Assembly (NCBI GenBank): GCA_038248985.1
Contig: JBBRWV010000039.1
Span: 1 to 26,462, forward strand
Source of the DNA: JBBRWV01 sp038248985
GTDB taxonomy: Bacteria > Planctomycetota > Phycisphaerae > WQYP01
Reading direction: 5' to 3'
Length of the DNA: 26,462 nt
The notes under the pieces were generated by a model. That model was given only the letters and a program-made list of their open reading frames with translations. It was not told where the DNA came from and ran no database searches. Below, piece by piece: positions 16,450-25,126 of the stretch. Position 1 is the first letter of the stretch. Every line of letters starts with the position of its first letter. The translations under genes and the position numbers were made by a program.

Positions 16450-17601
16450 ATGCCGAAACTGGAAACCTCCCAAACCAACATCGCCCTCATCGGCTGCGGA
16501 TTCGTCGGCGATCTGTATGCCGCCACGCTGCGATTGCATCCCGCGCTCCATGTCTCCGGAATATTCGATCGCGACGCTGAACGCACAGAACGATTTGCCA
16601 AACATTACGGGTATCGCAGCTACAAGTCATTGGGCGAGGTCCTCGCCGACGACGCCGTCAAGATCGTCGTGAACCTCACCAACCCTTCCTCCCATTATGA
16701 AATTTCGCACGCAGCATTGGCCTCCGGCAAGCATGTCTATTCCGAAAAACCTCTCGCCATGCACCTCGAACATGCCCGGCAACTGGTGGCACTCGCAGAG
16801 TCGCGCAACCTTCAGCTTTCCTCGGCCCCCTGCAGTCTGCTCGGCGAAACCGCGCAAACTTTCTGGAAAGCCATTCGCGAAAGCGCCGTCGGAAAAGTCC
16901 GCCTCGTCTATGCCGAGCTCGATGACGGTCTCGTCCACAAAATGCAGTATCACCAGTGGAAAAGCCAGTCCGGCACACCGTGGCCCTGGAAAGATGAGTT
17001 TGAAGTCGGCTGCACCTTGGAGCACGCCGGCTATTACGTAACCTGGCTCGTTGCCATGTTTGGACAAGTCCAGTCCTTGACTGCATTTTCTTCATCGCAG
17101 ATCCCGGACAAGCAAACGGAGTCGCCACTCAACACCACCGCACCGGATTTCTCCGTCGCGTGTCTCCGCTTTACTTCCGGCATCGTCGCTCGCCTCACCT
17201 GCGGTATCATCGCCCCGCATGATCACACGTTGCGCGTCATCGGTGACGAGGGCGTGATCTCCACGCCCGACTGCTGGCTCTATGAATCTCCTATCCATAT
17301 CCAACGTCTGATGACGCTTCGTCGCAAAACCTTCCTGACGCCGTGGCGCCAACGCGTTCGCTTGCAACGTAGCCCCTATCAGAAAGTGCGTCGCACCGGG
17401 GCCGCACAGATGGATTTCGCCCGCGGAATCTATGAAATGGCCGACGCCCTCCAACACGGACGCACCCCACGCCTGTCCTCGCGTTTCTCTCTTCACGTCA
17501 ACGAAATCGTCCTCGCTATCCAAAACGCCGGCGTGGATTCTCCCACCTACCATTGCACGACCACCGTGGATCCTGTCCAACCTGAAGCCTGGGCCAGTTA
17601 G
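16450..17601 (+). CDS. Gfo/Idh/MocA family oxidoreductase
   Basis: This 383-residue stand-alone dehydrogenase begins with the Rossmann strand IALIGCGFVGD (11-21). The conserved SEKPLAM holds the EKP Lys that binds nicotinamide and substrate (99-101). The C-terminal substrate domain shows an EHAGYYVTW stretch and ARLTCGIIAPHDHTLRVIG. The family oxidises or reduces sugar or inositol hydroxyls with NAD(P). In glycan clusters its members often make keto or amino sugars on nucleotide carriers. It is not a close copy of the fused Gfo domain just upstream. GAAAGG lies only 3 bases before ATG 16450, a tight spacing; the next ATG would lose the Rossmann strand. It is followed after 15 bases by the stand-alone SDR, so the two are probably co-translated partners. 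Confidence 0.9.
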   Translation: MPKLETSQTNIALIGCGFVGDLYAATLRLHPALHVSGIFDRDAERTERFAKHYGYRSYKSLGEVLADDAVKIVVNLTNPSSHYEISHAALASGKHVYSEKPLAMHLEHARQLVALAESRNLQLSSAPCSLLGETAQTFWKAIRESAVGKVRLVYAELDDGLVHKMQYHQWKSQSGTPWPWKDEFEVGCTLEHAGYYVTWLVAMFGQVQSLTAFSSSQIPDKQTESPLNTTAPDFSVACLRFTSGIVARLTCGIIAPHDHTLRVIGDEGVISTPDCWLYESPIHIQRLMTLRRKTFLTPWRQRVRLQRSPYQKVRRTGAAQMDFARGIYEMADALQHGRTPRLSSRFSLHVNEIVLAIQNAGVDSPTYHCTTTVDPVQPEAWAS

Positions 17602-17616
17602 GATGCGAACTCCCCC

Positions 17617-18570
17617 ATGAACATTCTGCTCACTGGCGCTTCAGGTTTCCTCGGCCGACATGTCGTCCACGCCCTGCTTCAACGCGGTCATACCGTGCGT
17701 ACGCTGGTGCGAACACCCAATGGTCGCCTCCCCAACATCGAATATTTCCATGCCGACCTCGCGGGCTCCACCGATCTTGTCCCGGCTTTATCCAACATCG
17801 ATGTCGTCATCCACCTCGCCGTGCAAATGAGTGGCCCCGATCAGGAACGCATCCAAAACACCCTCACCGCAACAACCCGTCTGCTGGCCGCCATGACCCG
17901 CTCCCCTACACGTCGGTTGGTCCTGGCCAGCAGTCTCTCCGTCTACGACTGGACTGCCGCGCGCACCACCCTGAATGAGGAAACACCCCTGGAGCAGTTC
18001 CCCACCACCCGCGACGGTTACGCCATCGCCAAAATTGAGCAGGAACGGCTCGCGAAAGCGGTCGCCAAGTCTCACAACTTCATTCTCACCATCCTCCGCC
18101 CCGGCTACATCTGGGGCGCTGGCCTCGCCTTCGTCCCCGGAGTCGCCGCCGCCGCGGGCCCACTCCAATTTATCATGTCGCCCAGCGCCGCCCTCCCCTT
18201 GGTGTATGTGGAAAACTGCGCTGAAGCATTTGCCCAAGCTGCGGAATCCCCCCGGGCCTTCACCGCCAACATCATCGACGATGAAAAAATATCCGCGTGG
18301 CGCTACGTTCACGCAGTTCGTCCGCGTCCCATTTCACTGCCCGTCCCCTACGCCTGCGGCCTTCTCGCGGCACTCGCCGCCAATACCCTCACCCGCCCCT
18401 TCAACGCATCCAAAAAACTCCCCAGCATTCTCCAGCCACGACGTTTCCGCGCCCGCTTTCGGCCTCTGATTTTCGACAACAACCACGCACGTGCCACGTT
18501 CTCCTGGCGCCCACGTTACGCCTTCGCTGAAGCCGTCGCCCGCGCACAAAATGGCGGGCGATCACCATGA
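17617..18570 (+). CDS. NAD-dependent epimerase/dehydratase (extended SDR)
   Basis: This 317-residue extended SDR has nucleotide loop GASGFLG (7-13), IDVVIHLA (61-68), the catalytic serine region VLASSLSVYD (102-111) and the YAIAK pair Tyr135/Lys139. ILRPGYIWG and LPLVYVENC match the same positions in the SDR half of the fusion protein (IMRPGIVIG and LPLVLVEDV), so both belong to one SDR branch. Expected activity is epimerisation, reduction or dehydration of a nucleotide sugar in the cytoplasm. With the preceding Gfo gene it repeats, unfused, the enzyme pair joined in the fusion gene. The stop overlaps the next start (ATGA at 18567). Confidence 0.88.
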   Translation: MNILLTGASGFLGRHVVHALLQRGHTVRTLVRTPNGRLPNIEYFHADLAGSTDLVPALSNIDVVIHLAVQMSGPDQERIQNTLTATTRLLAAMTRSPTRRLVLASSLSVYDWTAARTTLNEETPLEQFPTTRDGYAIAKIEQERLAKAVAKSHNFILTILRPGYIWGAGLAFVPGVAAAAGPLQFIMSPSAALPLVYVENCAEAFAQAAESPRAFTANIIDDEKISAWRYVHAVRPRPISLPVPYACGLLAALAANTLTRPFNASKKLPSILQPRRFRARFRPLIFDNNHARATFSWRPRYAFAEAVARAQNGGRSP

Positions 18571-19781
18571 AAATCGCCTACATCACCAGCGCGTATGGCC
18601 GCGCCTCTGACACCTTCATCCGCAATGAAATCAAGGAACTCCGACGCTTCGGCCATACCGTTGAAACCTTCTCCATTCGCCTTCCAGAAGCCAGCCACAT
18701 CGTGGACGCTGAAATTTCCGAAGAACGCGCCCGCACCATTTACCTCCTCAGCGCCGGCATCTTCCAATTTCTCCTCGCCGCCTTGCTCGAATTTTTCCGC
18801 TCCCCTCTCCGCTTTCTGCGAGCCTTCTCCCGCACCCACCAGCTTACCGGCGATGGTTTCAAAAACCGCCTGCGCGAATTCGCCTACCTCCTCGAAGCCG
18901 CTTACCTCGCCCGCCAACTCCGCCGGAAGAAATGCCAGCACATCCACGACCACATCGGCGAAAACTCCTCCGTCGTCGCCGCAACCGCAGCACTCCTCAC
19001 GCACATCCCCTACAGCCTCACCCTCCACGGCCCAAGCATCTTCTACGCCCCAGACCAATTCCGCCTCGCGCGAAAAATTCATCTCTCCGCCTTCACCATC
19101 TGCATTTCCTACTTCGCCAAATCCCAATGCATGACCTTCACCCCGCCCGCAGATTGGCCCAAACTCCACATCGTCCACTGTCCCGTCGGCGACCAGTTCA
19201 TCCACGCCCTGCCCACTCCCGTCCCCGATGTGCCCCGATTTCTCTCCGTCGGCCGACTCTCACCCGAGAAAGGCCAGCTTCTCCTCATTGAAGCCGTCAG
19301 CCTTCTCCAGCATCGCAATATCCACATCGCTCTCGACATCGTCGGCGACGGCCCCAGTAAAACCACCCTTCAAGCCCAGATTGCCCGCCTGAATTTGTCC
19401 GAAAGCATTCACCTCCTCGGCTGGAAAAACCCCCAGGAAATCGTCCAGCTTCTCCAGGATAGCCGCGCCTTTATTCTCCCCAGCTTCGCCGAAGGCCTCC
19501 CCGTCGTGCTCATGGAATCCCTCGCCCTCGGCCGCCCCGCCATCACCACCGCCATCGCCGGCATACCTGAACTCGTTGACCACAATCAAAGTGGCTGGTT
19601 GGTTTCCCCCGGATCAGCAGAAATGTTGGCCAGCGCCATCGAAACAGCCCTCGCCACCTCCGCGTACACGCTTACTGAAATGGGCCGACACGGCCGCACG
19701 CGGGTTCTCGCCCAGCACGATCCTGCCACCGAAGCCGCCAAACTCGCCCATCTATTCGAGGAAACAAACGCCTCCTTATGA
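18567..19781 (+). CDS. GT4-family glycosyltransferase (WcaL/AmsK-like)
   Basis: This 404-residue GT-B glycosyltransferase has the N-terminus MKIAYITSAYGRASDTFIRN and the HIHDHIGENS stretch (125-134), which recall the colanic-acid/amylovoran enzymes WcaL and AmsK. The donor domain has FLSVGRLSPEKG (225-236) and IVGDGP (258-263). The E-x7-E motif EGLPVVLME (309-317) is complete and followed by IAGIPELV. Unlike bacterial galactosyltransferases of known specificity, nothing in the sequence fixes the donor. It is joined to both neighbours by ATGA overlaps, indicating tight co-translation near the end of the cluster. Codons are again strongly C-ending. Confidence 0.9.
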   Translation: MKIAYITSAYGRASDTFIRNEIKELRRFGHTVETFSIRLPEASHIVDAEISEERARTIYLLSAGIFQFLLAALLEFFRSPLRFLRAFSRTHQLTGDGFKNRLREFAYLLEAAYLARQLRRKKCQHIHDHIGENSSVVAATAALLTHIPYSLTLHGPSIFYAPDQFRLARKIHLSAFTICISYFAKSQCMTFTPPADWPKLHIVHCPVGDQFIHALPTPVPDVPRFLSVGRLSPEKGQLLLIEAVSLLQHRNIHIALDIVGDGPSKTTLQAQIARLNLSESIHLLGWKNPQEIVQLLQDSRAFILPSFAEGLPVVLMESLALGRPAITTAIAGIPELVDHNQSGWLVSPGSAEMLASAIETALATSAYTLTEMGRHGRTRVLAQHDPATEAAKLAHLFEETNASL

Positions 19782-20965
19782 ATACTCTGGATTACATTCT
19801 CATCGCCGGCAGCACACTCGTGGGCATCCCCATGACAGTGGTGGCGGCGGAAGTCGCACTTGCCTTTCTGCCGCATCGCCCGGTCCACACTTCAGATTCC
19901 AACACCCTGAATCGCCCCACACTCGCCGTGCTCATTCCCGCACACAATGAAGAACTTCAAATCGCGCACACCGTCGCCTCTCTCCGCACTCAACTCCATC
20001 CCCACGACCGCATTCTCGTCGTCGCCGACAACTGCTCCGACCACACCGCCACATTCGCGCGTGAGGCCGGTGCTGATGTCCTCGAACGCCACCATCAGAC
20101 AGAACGTGGTAAAGGTTTCGCGCTCGCCGCTGGCATGGCGCAGCTCCAATCCAACCCACCTCAGTTTGTCCTGCTCGTCGATGCCGATACCACGCTGTCT
20201 GAGGGTTCCATCACCGCCCTCCTCTCCGCCGCAGCGCGCTTCTCCGCACCCGTCCAAGCCGTCTACGTGCTCTCCGCGCCGGCTCAACCCTCCACCAAAG
20301 ACCGTATCTCAGCCTTCGCCTTCGCCTTCAAAAACCACGTTCGCGCGCTCGGGGCCGAATCTCTCGGCATCCCTTGTCTCCTCCGCGGCACCGGCATGGC
20401 ATTCCCCTGGCACATCCTCTCTCAGGCCAACCTCGCCACCGGCAATATCGTCGAAGATATGCAACTCGGAATTGACCTCGCCCTCGCGCAGCATCCCCCG
20501 CGACTCTGCGCCGCCGCACGCGTCACTGGCGGTCTCCCCACTCAGGCCGCCGCCGCCACTACCCAACGCACCCGCTGGGAGCATGGCCACATCCAAACCA
20601 TCACGCAAAATGTTCCCCGACTGCTCGGGCACGCGATCTCGCGATTCCGCCCCTCTCTCCTCGGCCTCGCCCTCGACCTCGCAGTCCCTCCCCTCGCCCT
20701 CCTCGTTGTGCTCTGGGCCCTGGTTACCATGACCACTGCCATCTGCGCCTGGTTGCATTTCGCCTCCAGTGTTCCTCTCCTCATAATGCTCGGCCTCGGC
20801 TCGCTCCTGATTCTCAGTATTCTGGCGGGCTGGCTCCGCTTCGCGCAACACATCCTCCCCTTCAGCACGCTGCTCAAAGTTCCCTTCTATATCCTCTGGA
20901 AAATCCCCCTCTACATGGCTTTCATTCTGAAACGCCAGCGTGCGTGGGTGCGCACCGCTCGTTAA
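19778..20965 (+). CDS. Membrane GT2 glycosyltransferase (processive-type, cellulose synthase/NodC-like)
   Basis: This 395-residue family 2 enzyme has one hydrophobic segment at the N-terminus (~5-30) and about three at the C-terminus, with the catalytic domain between. Motifs of the membrane GT2 group are VVADNCSDHT (81-90), the metal site VDADT (134-138), the catalytic Asp in IVEDMQLG (224-231) and QRTRW (263-267), which is the QxxRW acceptor motif. In cellulose, hyaluronan and chitin-oligosaccharide synthases this set marks processive or single-addition inverting transferases working at the inner membrane. The protein is shorter than true cellulose synthases and lacks PilZ or long transmembrane arrays. 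It is the last gene of the cluster, followed by a terminator 42 bases downstream. Confidence 0.9.
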   Translation: MNTLDYILIAGSTLVGIPMTVVAAEVALAFLPHRPVHTSDSNTLNRPTLAVLIPAHNEELQIAHTVASLRTQLHPHDRILVVADNCSDHTATFAREAGADVLERHHQTERGKGFALAAGMAQLQSNPPQFVLLVDADTTLSEGSITALLSAAARFSAPVQAVYVLSAPAQPSTKDRISAFAFAFKNHVRALGAESLGIPCLLRGTGMAFPWHILSQANLATGNIVEDMQLGIDLALAQHPPRLCAAARVTGGLPTQAAAATTQRTRWEHGHIQTITQNVPRLLGHAISRFRPSLLGLALDLAVPPLALLVVLWALVTMTTAICAWLHFASSVPLLIMLGLGSLLILSILAGWLRFAQHILPFSTLLKVPFYILWKIPLYMAFILKRQRAWVRTAR

Positions 20966-21003
20966 AGCGACCCGCTATTCTCTACATCACTACGCATCAG
21001 TCG

Positions 21004-21034
21004 AAAACCCCCGGATACTATCCGGGGGTTTTTT
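21004..21034. terminator. Bidirectional Rho-independent terminator
   Basis: A perfect 9-bp stem, CCCCCGGAT (21008-21016) with ATCCGGGGG (21020-21028), and a 3-base loop are flanked by AAAA on the left and TTTTTT on the right. It stands between the convergent last glycosyltransferase gene (stop 20965) and rhaA (stop 21041) and can serve both strands. It marks the end of the polysaccharide transcription unit. Confidence 0.95.
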
Positions 21035-21040
21035 CGTTAT

Positions 21041-22309
21041 TCACTTTCTCTGCGAAAGTATATCCTTCTCATAAGTACGTACTTTATTCCACCATTCTAC
21101 TCCCGCCGGCGTACCCTCTTGCGCGCAATACATATCCCACACCGCGCCCAGCGGAAGCAACTTTATCTCCTCCTGCAACACCAGTCGCGACGTAAAATCC
21201 CCGCTGGCTTCAAACCCTCGCAATCGCTCCGTCGGCTCCAGCAATGCCGCCAGCAAGGCCTTCAACATCGCTCGCGTCCCCACCACCCATGCAGCAATCC
21301 GATTAATGCTGGCATCGAAATAGTCCAAACCAATATGCACGCGCCCCGTATAGTCATTGACCACAATCTCGCGCGCAATCGCCAGCAAGTCATCATCCAA
21401 AGTCACCACATGATCCGAATCCCACCGCACTCCTCGCGACACGTGCAACAAAATCTCCGGCAGATGCGCCAGTACCGCAGAAATCTTGTCGGTAATCGAT
21501 TCCGTCGGATGATAGTGACCCGCATCCAGACACAAAAGCTTGTCTTTGCGCAAAGCATATCCATAGTAAAACTCATGCGAACCTACTACAAAGCTCTCGC
21601 TTCCTATCCCGAACAGTTTTCCTTCCACGGCGTCCAGGTTCAAGCGTTTGTCGATCTTTTCCGCAAACACCGCATCCAGCGATTCGCTCAAAATCTCTCG
21701 CATTCCCCGACGATCCGCCGGCGTATCCTTCATCCCATCCGGTATCCACACATTGGTCACACAGGGCGATCCCGTCGCCGCGCCCATCGCCGCACCGATA
21801 TGCCGACACGCAATGGCATGTCGAATCCAAAATTGTCGCTTCGCATCATCCCGGCTCGTCAACGTAAAGCCATCATTCGCCAAAGGATGCGAGAAACAGG
21901 AAGGATTAAAGTCCAAACCCAGTTTCCGCTCTTTTGCCCATGCAATCCAACGTGAAAAATGCTCCGGCAGCAACTCGTCGCGCGCCACCTTCTTGCTTCC
22001 TGTCTCCGCATACAACGCATGTAGATTCAGCCGATGCCTGCCCGGTATCATCGCCAGCGCCATCTCCAGGTCACTGCGCAGTTCATCACCGGTGCGCGCC
22101 TTCCCTGGATAATTTCCGGTAACTGCAATCCCCCCGCCCAAACTCTCCCCCGTATTCTCGAAACCGGTTACATCATCCCCCTGCCAGCAATGCAGCGATA
22201 TCGCAATCGTCGCGAGCTTTCTCAGTGCCACATCAGTATCCACCCCCAAGACTCCGTATTGTTCACGGGCGTGACTATATTGCGCGTCTATCTTTACATC
22301 CGCCGACAT
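21041..22309 (-). CDS. rhaA: L-rhamnose isomerase
   Basis: This 422-residue enzyme interconverts L-rhamnose and L-rhamnulose (EC 5.3.1.14), the first step of rhamnose catabolism, in the cytoplasm. It lines up along its whole length with E. coli RhaA (419 residues). Shared stretches are HCWQGDDVTGFE (40-51), TGNYPGKAR (64-72), GLDFNPSCFSHPL (131-143), the metal-site LDAGHYHPTE (261-270) and VRWDSDHVV (294-302), and then GLDYFDASINRIAAWV. The ribosome site AAAGGA lies 7 bases before the ATG (complement of 22307-22309). It is transcribed in the same direction as the glycosidase gene 113 bases upstream and may share its transcript. No rhaB, rhaD or mutarotase gene is in the window, so the pathway is completed elsewhere. 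Confidence 0.97.
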   Translation of the reverse strand: MSADVKIDAQYSHAREQYGVLGVDTDVALRKLATIAISLHCWQGDDVTGFENTGESLGGGIAVTGNYPGKARTGDELRSDLEMALAMIPGRHRLNLHALYAETGSKKVARDELLPEHFSRWIAWAKERKLGLDFNPSCFSHPLANDGFTLTSRDDAKRQFWIRHAIACRHIGAAMGAATGSPCVTNVWIPDGMKDTPADRRGMREILSESLDAVFAEKIDKRLNLDAVEGKLFGIGSESFVVGSHEFYYGYALRKDKLLCLDAGHYHPTESITDKISAVLAHLPEILLHVSRGVRWDSDHVVTLDDDLLAIAREIVVNDYTGRVHIGLDYFDASINRIAAWVVGTRAMLKALLAALLEPTERLRGFEASGDFTSRLVLQEEIKLLPLGAVWDMYCAQEGTPAGVEWWNKVRTYEKDILSQRK

Positions 22310-22422
22310 TCCTGATTCCTTTCAAATACTGGCATTACCACAACGTGAGGACTTACAACCCGCCTTGAAAAGCGCTTCGACCTCCTAAATCCGGAGTGAA
22401 ATGAGCTTTTTGAGCGAGCTTC

Positions 22423-24996
22423 TTAACGTTTCAACACCGTATACATTGCATCGCGTGGCAACTGTATTGCACCCTTTGCCTCAATCTGCCGCACCGCATA
22501 GCCATTCGCATTCAAGACTGTCGCAGACCAGCCGCTCGTCTTCAATTGGATGCTGGCATTGATCAAACCGATTTGCATCGGAGCCCCACCCAGCTCCTGT
22601 ATCACCCCTCCCTTAACCTTGTAACCATAGGGATGTTCCTCCGTAAACGCCTGCACCAGGATCAACTTCGATTGGGCCAGCGCCTGATCATCCAGCGCTA
22701 TAACAAACACCGAGGCAAACTCGTTTCCACAAGTGATACTCACATCTCCCAGTTGTATATCTCCGGCCTTTCCCAGAAAGCCGCACGCCGCCTGAGTCCG
22801 CGCTGTGTTTATCGTCACTACCCCACTCCCATAATTCCAACGCAATTGCTCACCGGCATCCGCAATCAGCTTCTTCGATCCATCCACCCCGCTCTTGGCC
22901 GCTATCGACGAAGACTCGCCCTTTTCCACGGATTGCAACACCGGCCCAGTGTAGAACGTCAACACATCAAACACCGTTCCCTTTTCTCCACCCCGCTTGC
23001 CATCGCCGGCGCGCAGCGCATCCAGCGCCTCCGCAGCCGCCGGATCGGTCTTCTGCAGCGACCACATTTGCTCCACTGTCATCTCCTGTTTCACCACCGC
23101 CGGAGGTGCCTTCAAATCACCGCGCCGGTACATCAAGGCCCCGGCTGGAAACTGCCCCAGCACCGCCGGTGAACTCACCGGAAACTTGTCGAATTGCTGC
23201 GACCACGCAAAACTGTTGATCGCAAAGAAAAACAACCCATCCGCCCCTTGCACCGATCCCGTCGCCGCCGAAAGCAACACATTCTCCCCGCGAAACTTGT
23301 TCGGATTCGTCCAGCCCAGCTCCGAAATTATCGTCGGCTGATGCGGCGTTTGTACAAATTGCAGGGGCAATGCCTCCGGCTCCAGCACCCCCGCGCGATC
23401 CTTATAACTATCCCCCTTCGCCACCGCCCAGTCCTTCGTCGGTCCCTTGTGCTCCCCCCCAAAATATCCATGCCGATCGCGCACATCACACGCATCGTAT
23501 GTCCACCGCTCCACCGCACCCAGCACCGCATCATCCGCCGTCACCCAGTTCGACGCCACAATCGGACATTTCACCTTCAGCGTTGCGCGCAAGTACTTCG
23601 CCGTATTCGCATAAAACGCCCGCTGCGTCTCCGCCAAAAATCGCACCTGCTCCAGAGTCCGTTCGCGTTTTCCCGCCTTTGCCAATCCATCGGCGGTCAT
23701 AAACCAAGCATCCATCAATCCCAGGCGATCACCCGCATCCCGCGCGTGCCGCTGTGACTTGAACGCAACGAGTGCCTTCACCATCGATCCGTGCCGCTTG
23801 ACCGCCCACGCCGCGAACTGCTTCTCCAGCATTTCCATCTTCGCCGGCGGAATCAGCTTGTCATTAAATGTCCAGAAAAACAGCGAATCCTCGTTGACCT
23901 GCTCAATCAGCCCCACCGCCGGCTCTTCCGCCAACGTCTTGCCATTGGCGTCCGGCGTCGTCAGCAACTGCTTCCAAATCTCTCGATAGCGCCCCTGAAA
24001 TTCCGCATCGAAAAAAATCCGCGCAAAAGGCTTCTCGTCATACCAGACTGGGAAATATATCGACAATTCTGTGTAAATCCCCTGCGCCTTCAATATCCCA
24101 ATCAATCGCTGGTAGTCCGCAATCACTTCCGCCGGCACCTTCACATTCGCTTTGGTCGGGTCCGCGATGGAACCGTGAATGCGCACCATGTTGATGCCGC
24201 GCTTTGCCAAACTCGCCGCCAGGTATTCCTGCTGCCCCCGTGGCAGTTTCGTAAAATCTCCCCCCATATTCACTGCCCAAAAACGCACCGGCTTGCCTTC
24301 CCCCAACGCAAACTCGCCACCCTTCGCCACGACGTATCCGCGCTCCCCCGCTACTTTTTCATTCAGTCCCCGCAAATTCAACAGCGCCGTAGGGCCAAAC
24401 GTGTCATTCTCCGGCTCCCACGCAAAAAAGCCCGCCTCCACCAGCCCCGTCGCGTCGCCCGGCTTCAGCTTTCCCCGCGGCACAAAAACCGATGGCGTCA
24501 GCAAAAATGCATCAAAACACGCCGTCGCCTCCTCCCCCGCCTTGCCCAACAGTTCAATCCGCAAACTGTGTTTCCCCGCCGCCAGTTTCACCTCGCCCAG
24601 TGCCACCCAATTGGCACACACAAAATGCTGTATCTCCACATTATCCGCCAACGCCACCTCCGCCCCGCATTCGCCCCAGGCCCCTCCATCAAACTGCCAG
24701 CGGAACGGACCATGCTTCCAGAACTTCCGCACCCAAAAGTTGAGCGCCTTATCGCCCATCCCCGCCGGCACTTCCACCGTATACTCCGCGAACAGCGGCA
24801 CAACCCCCCGCTTCCCCGCATGATTGAGCCAATCCTTGCCGGAAAGCACCTCCGGCTTTTCCAGATTCCGCGGCGCAAAAGCCTGATTGGTAAAATTAGT
24901 CTTGCTCGCACTCTCCCCCTCCCACCACACAAAATCAGCACCCCGCACATACGACACGCACAGGCAAATCATCAGGCCGAAAATCAGGCTTCGCAT
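22423..24996 (-). CDS. Secreted glycoside hydrolase with N-terminal carbohydrate-binding region (clan GH-A-like)
   Basis: This 857-residue exported protein starts with MRSLIFGLMICLCVSYVRGA, a type I signal peptide. I chose the ATG at 24994-24996 because GGAGG lies 5 bases before it and the signal peptide follows; the frame stays open upstream to 25059. Residues ~20-170 form a beta-rich module beginning FVWWEGES, probably carbohydrate-binding. Residues ~185-630 look like a TIM-barrel glycosidase of clan GH-A: RGINMVRIHG (266-275), a candidate acid/base Glu in IEQVNEDS (Glu369), and a candidate nucleophile in IISELGW (Glu559). The last ~200 residues are beta-rich. I cannot name the GH family or the polymer. 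Placement before rhaA suggests a rhamnose-containing plant or algal glycan, but this is inference. Confidence 0.78.
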   Translation of the reverse strand: MRSLIFGLMICLCVSYVRGADFVWWEGESASKTNFTNQAFAPRNLEKPEVLSGKDWLNHAGKRGVVPLFAEYTVEVPAGMGDKALNFWVRKFWKHGPFRWQFDGGAWGECGAEVALADNVEIQHFVCANWVALGEVKLAAGKHSLRIELLGKAGEEATACFDAFLLTPSVFVPRGKLKPGDATGLVEAGFFAWEPENDTFGPTALLNLRGLNEKVAGERGYVVAKGGEFALGEGKPVRFWAVNMGGDFTKLPRGQQEYLAASLAKRGINMVRIHGSIADPTKANVKVPAEVIADYQRLIGILKAQGIYTELSIYFPVWYDEKPFARIFFDAEFQGRYREIWKQLLTTPDANGKTLAEEPAVGLIEQVNEDSLFFWTFNDKLIPPAKMEMLEKQFAAWAVKRHGSMVKALVAFKSQRHARDAGDRLGLMDAWFMTADGLAKAGKRERTLEQVRFLAETQRAFYANTAKYLRATLKVKCPIVASNWVTADDAVLGAVERWTYDACDVRDRHGYFGGEHKGPTKDWAVAKGDSYKDRAGVLEPEALPLQFVQTPHQPTIISELGWTNPNKFRGENVLLSAATGSVQGADGLFFFAINSFAWSQQFDKFPVSSPAVLGQFPAGALMYRRGDLKAPPAVVKQEMTVEQMWSLQKTDPAAAEALDALRAGDGKRGGEKGTVFDVLTFYTGPVLQSVEKGESSSIAAKSGVDGSKKLIADAGEQLRWNYGSGVVTINTARTQAACGFLGKAGDIQLGDVSITCGNEFASVFVIALDDQALAQSKLILVQAFTEEHPYGYKVKGGVIQELGGAPMQIGLINASIQLKTSGWSATVLNANGYAVRQIEAKGAIQLPRDAMYTVLKR

Positions 24997-25001
24997 AGCC
25001 A

Positions 25002-25006
25002 CCTCC
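25002..25006 (-). promoter_or_regulatory. Ribosome-binding site deciding the glycosidase start
   Basis: The complement reads GGAGG followed by 5 bases and the ATG at 24996. It selects the signal-peptide methionine over the longer open frame that begins at 25059. Confidence 0.85.
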
Positions 25007-25052
25007 AGTAATCCGCCAAATCCTACCCGATGATCTCCACTTCTCCGAATCG

Positions 25053-25081
25053 TTGTCACAACACCCTAATTTTCTTAATAT
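25053..25081 (+). promoter_or_regulatory. Sigma-70-type promoter for dapL, overlapping a small palindrome
   Basis: TTGTCA (25053-25058) and TAATAT (25076-25081) are separated by exactly 17 bases. The -35 box has one mismatch to consensus and the -10 box has two. Initiation would fall near 25088, leaving a short leader to the ATG at 25127. The -35 box is embedded in the inverted repeat GTTGT-C-ACAAC (25052-25062), which could be an operator. The 130-base gap separates dapL from the divergent glycosidase gene. I see no equally good promoter for the latter. Confidence 0.55.
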
Positions 25082-25115
25082 GCGTCGCTCAATACAGTGA
25101 GCAAAAACCCCTACC

Positions 25116-25119
25116 GAGG
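25116..25119 (+). promoter_or_regulatory. Ribosome-binding site deciding the dapL start
   Basis: GAGG is 7 bases before ATG 25127. It favours that ATG over the upstream in-frame GTG at 25097, which lacks a comparable site. Confidence 0.75.
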
Positions 25120-25126
25120 TTCTCGT

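Noticed and set aside
22310..22422. Separate promoter or terminator between the glycosidase and rhaA
   Set aside because: Only weak TTGTAA/TAATGC-like boxes with poor spacing and short palindromes (AAGCGCTT) are present; not enough to call either.
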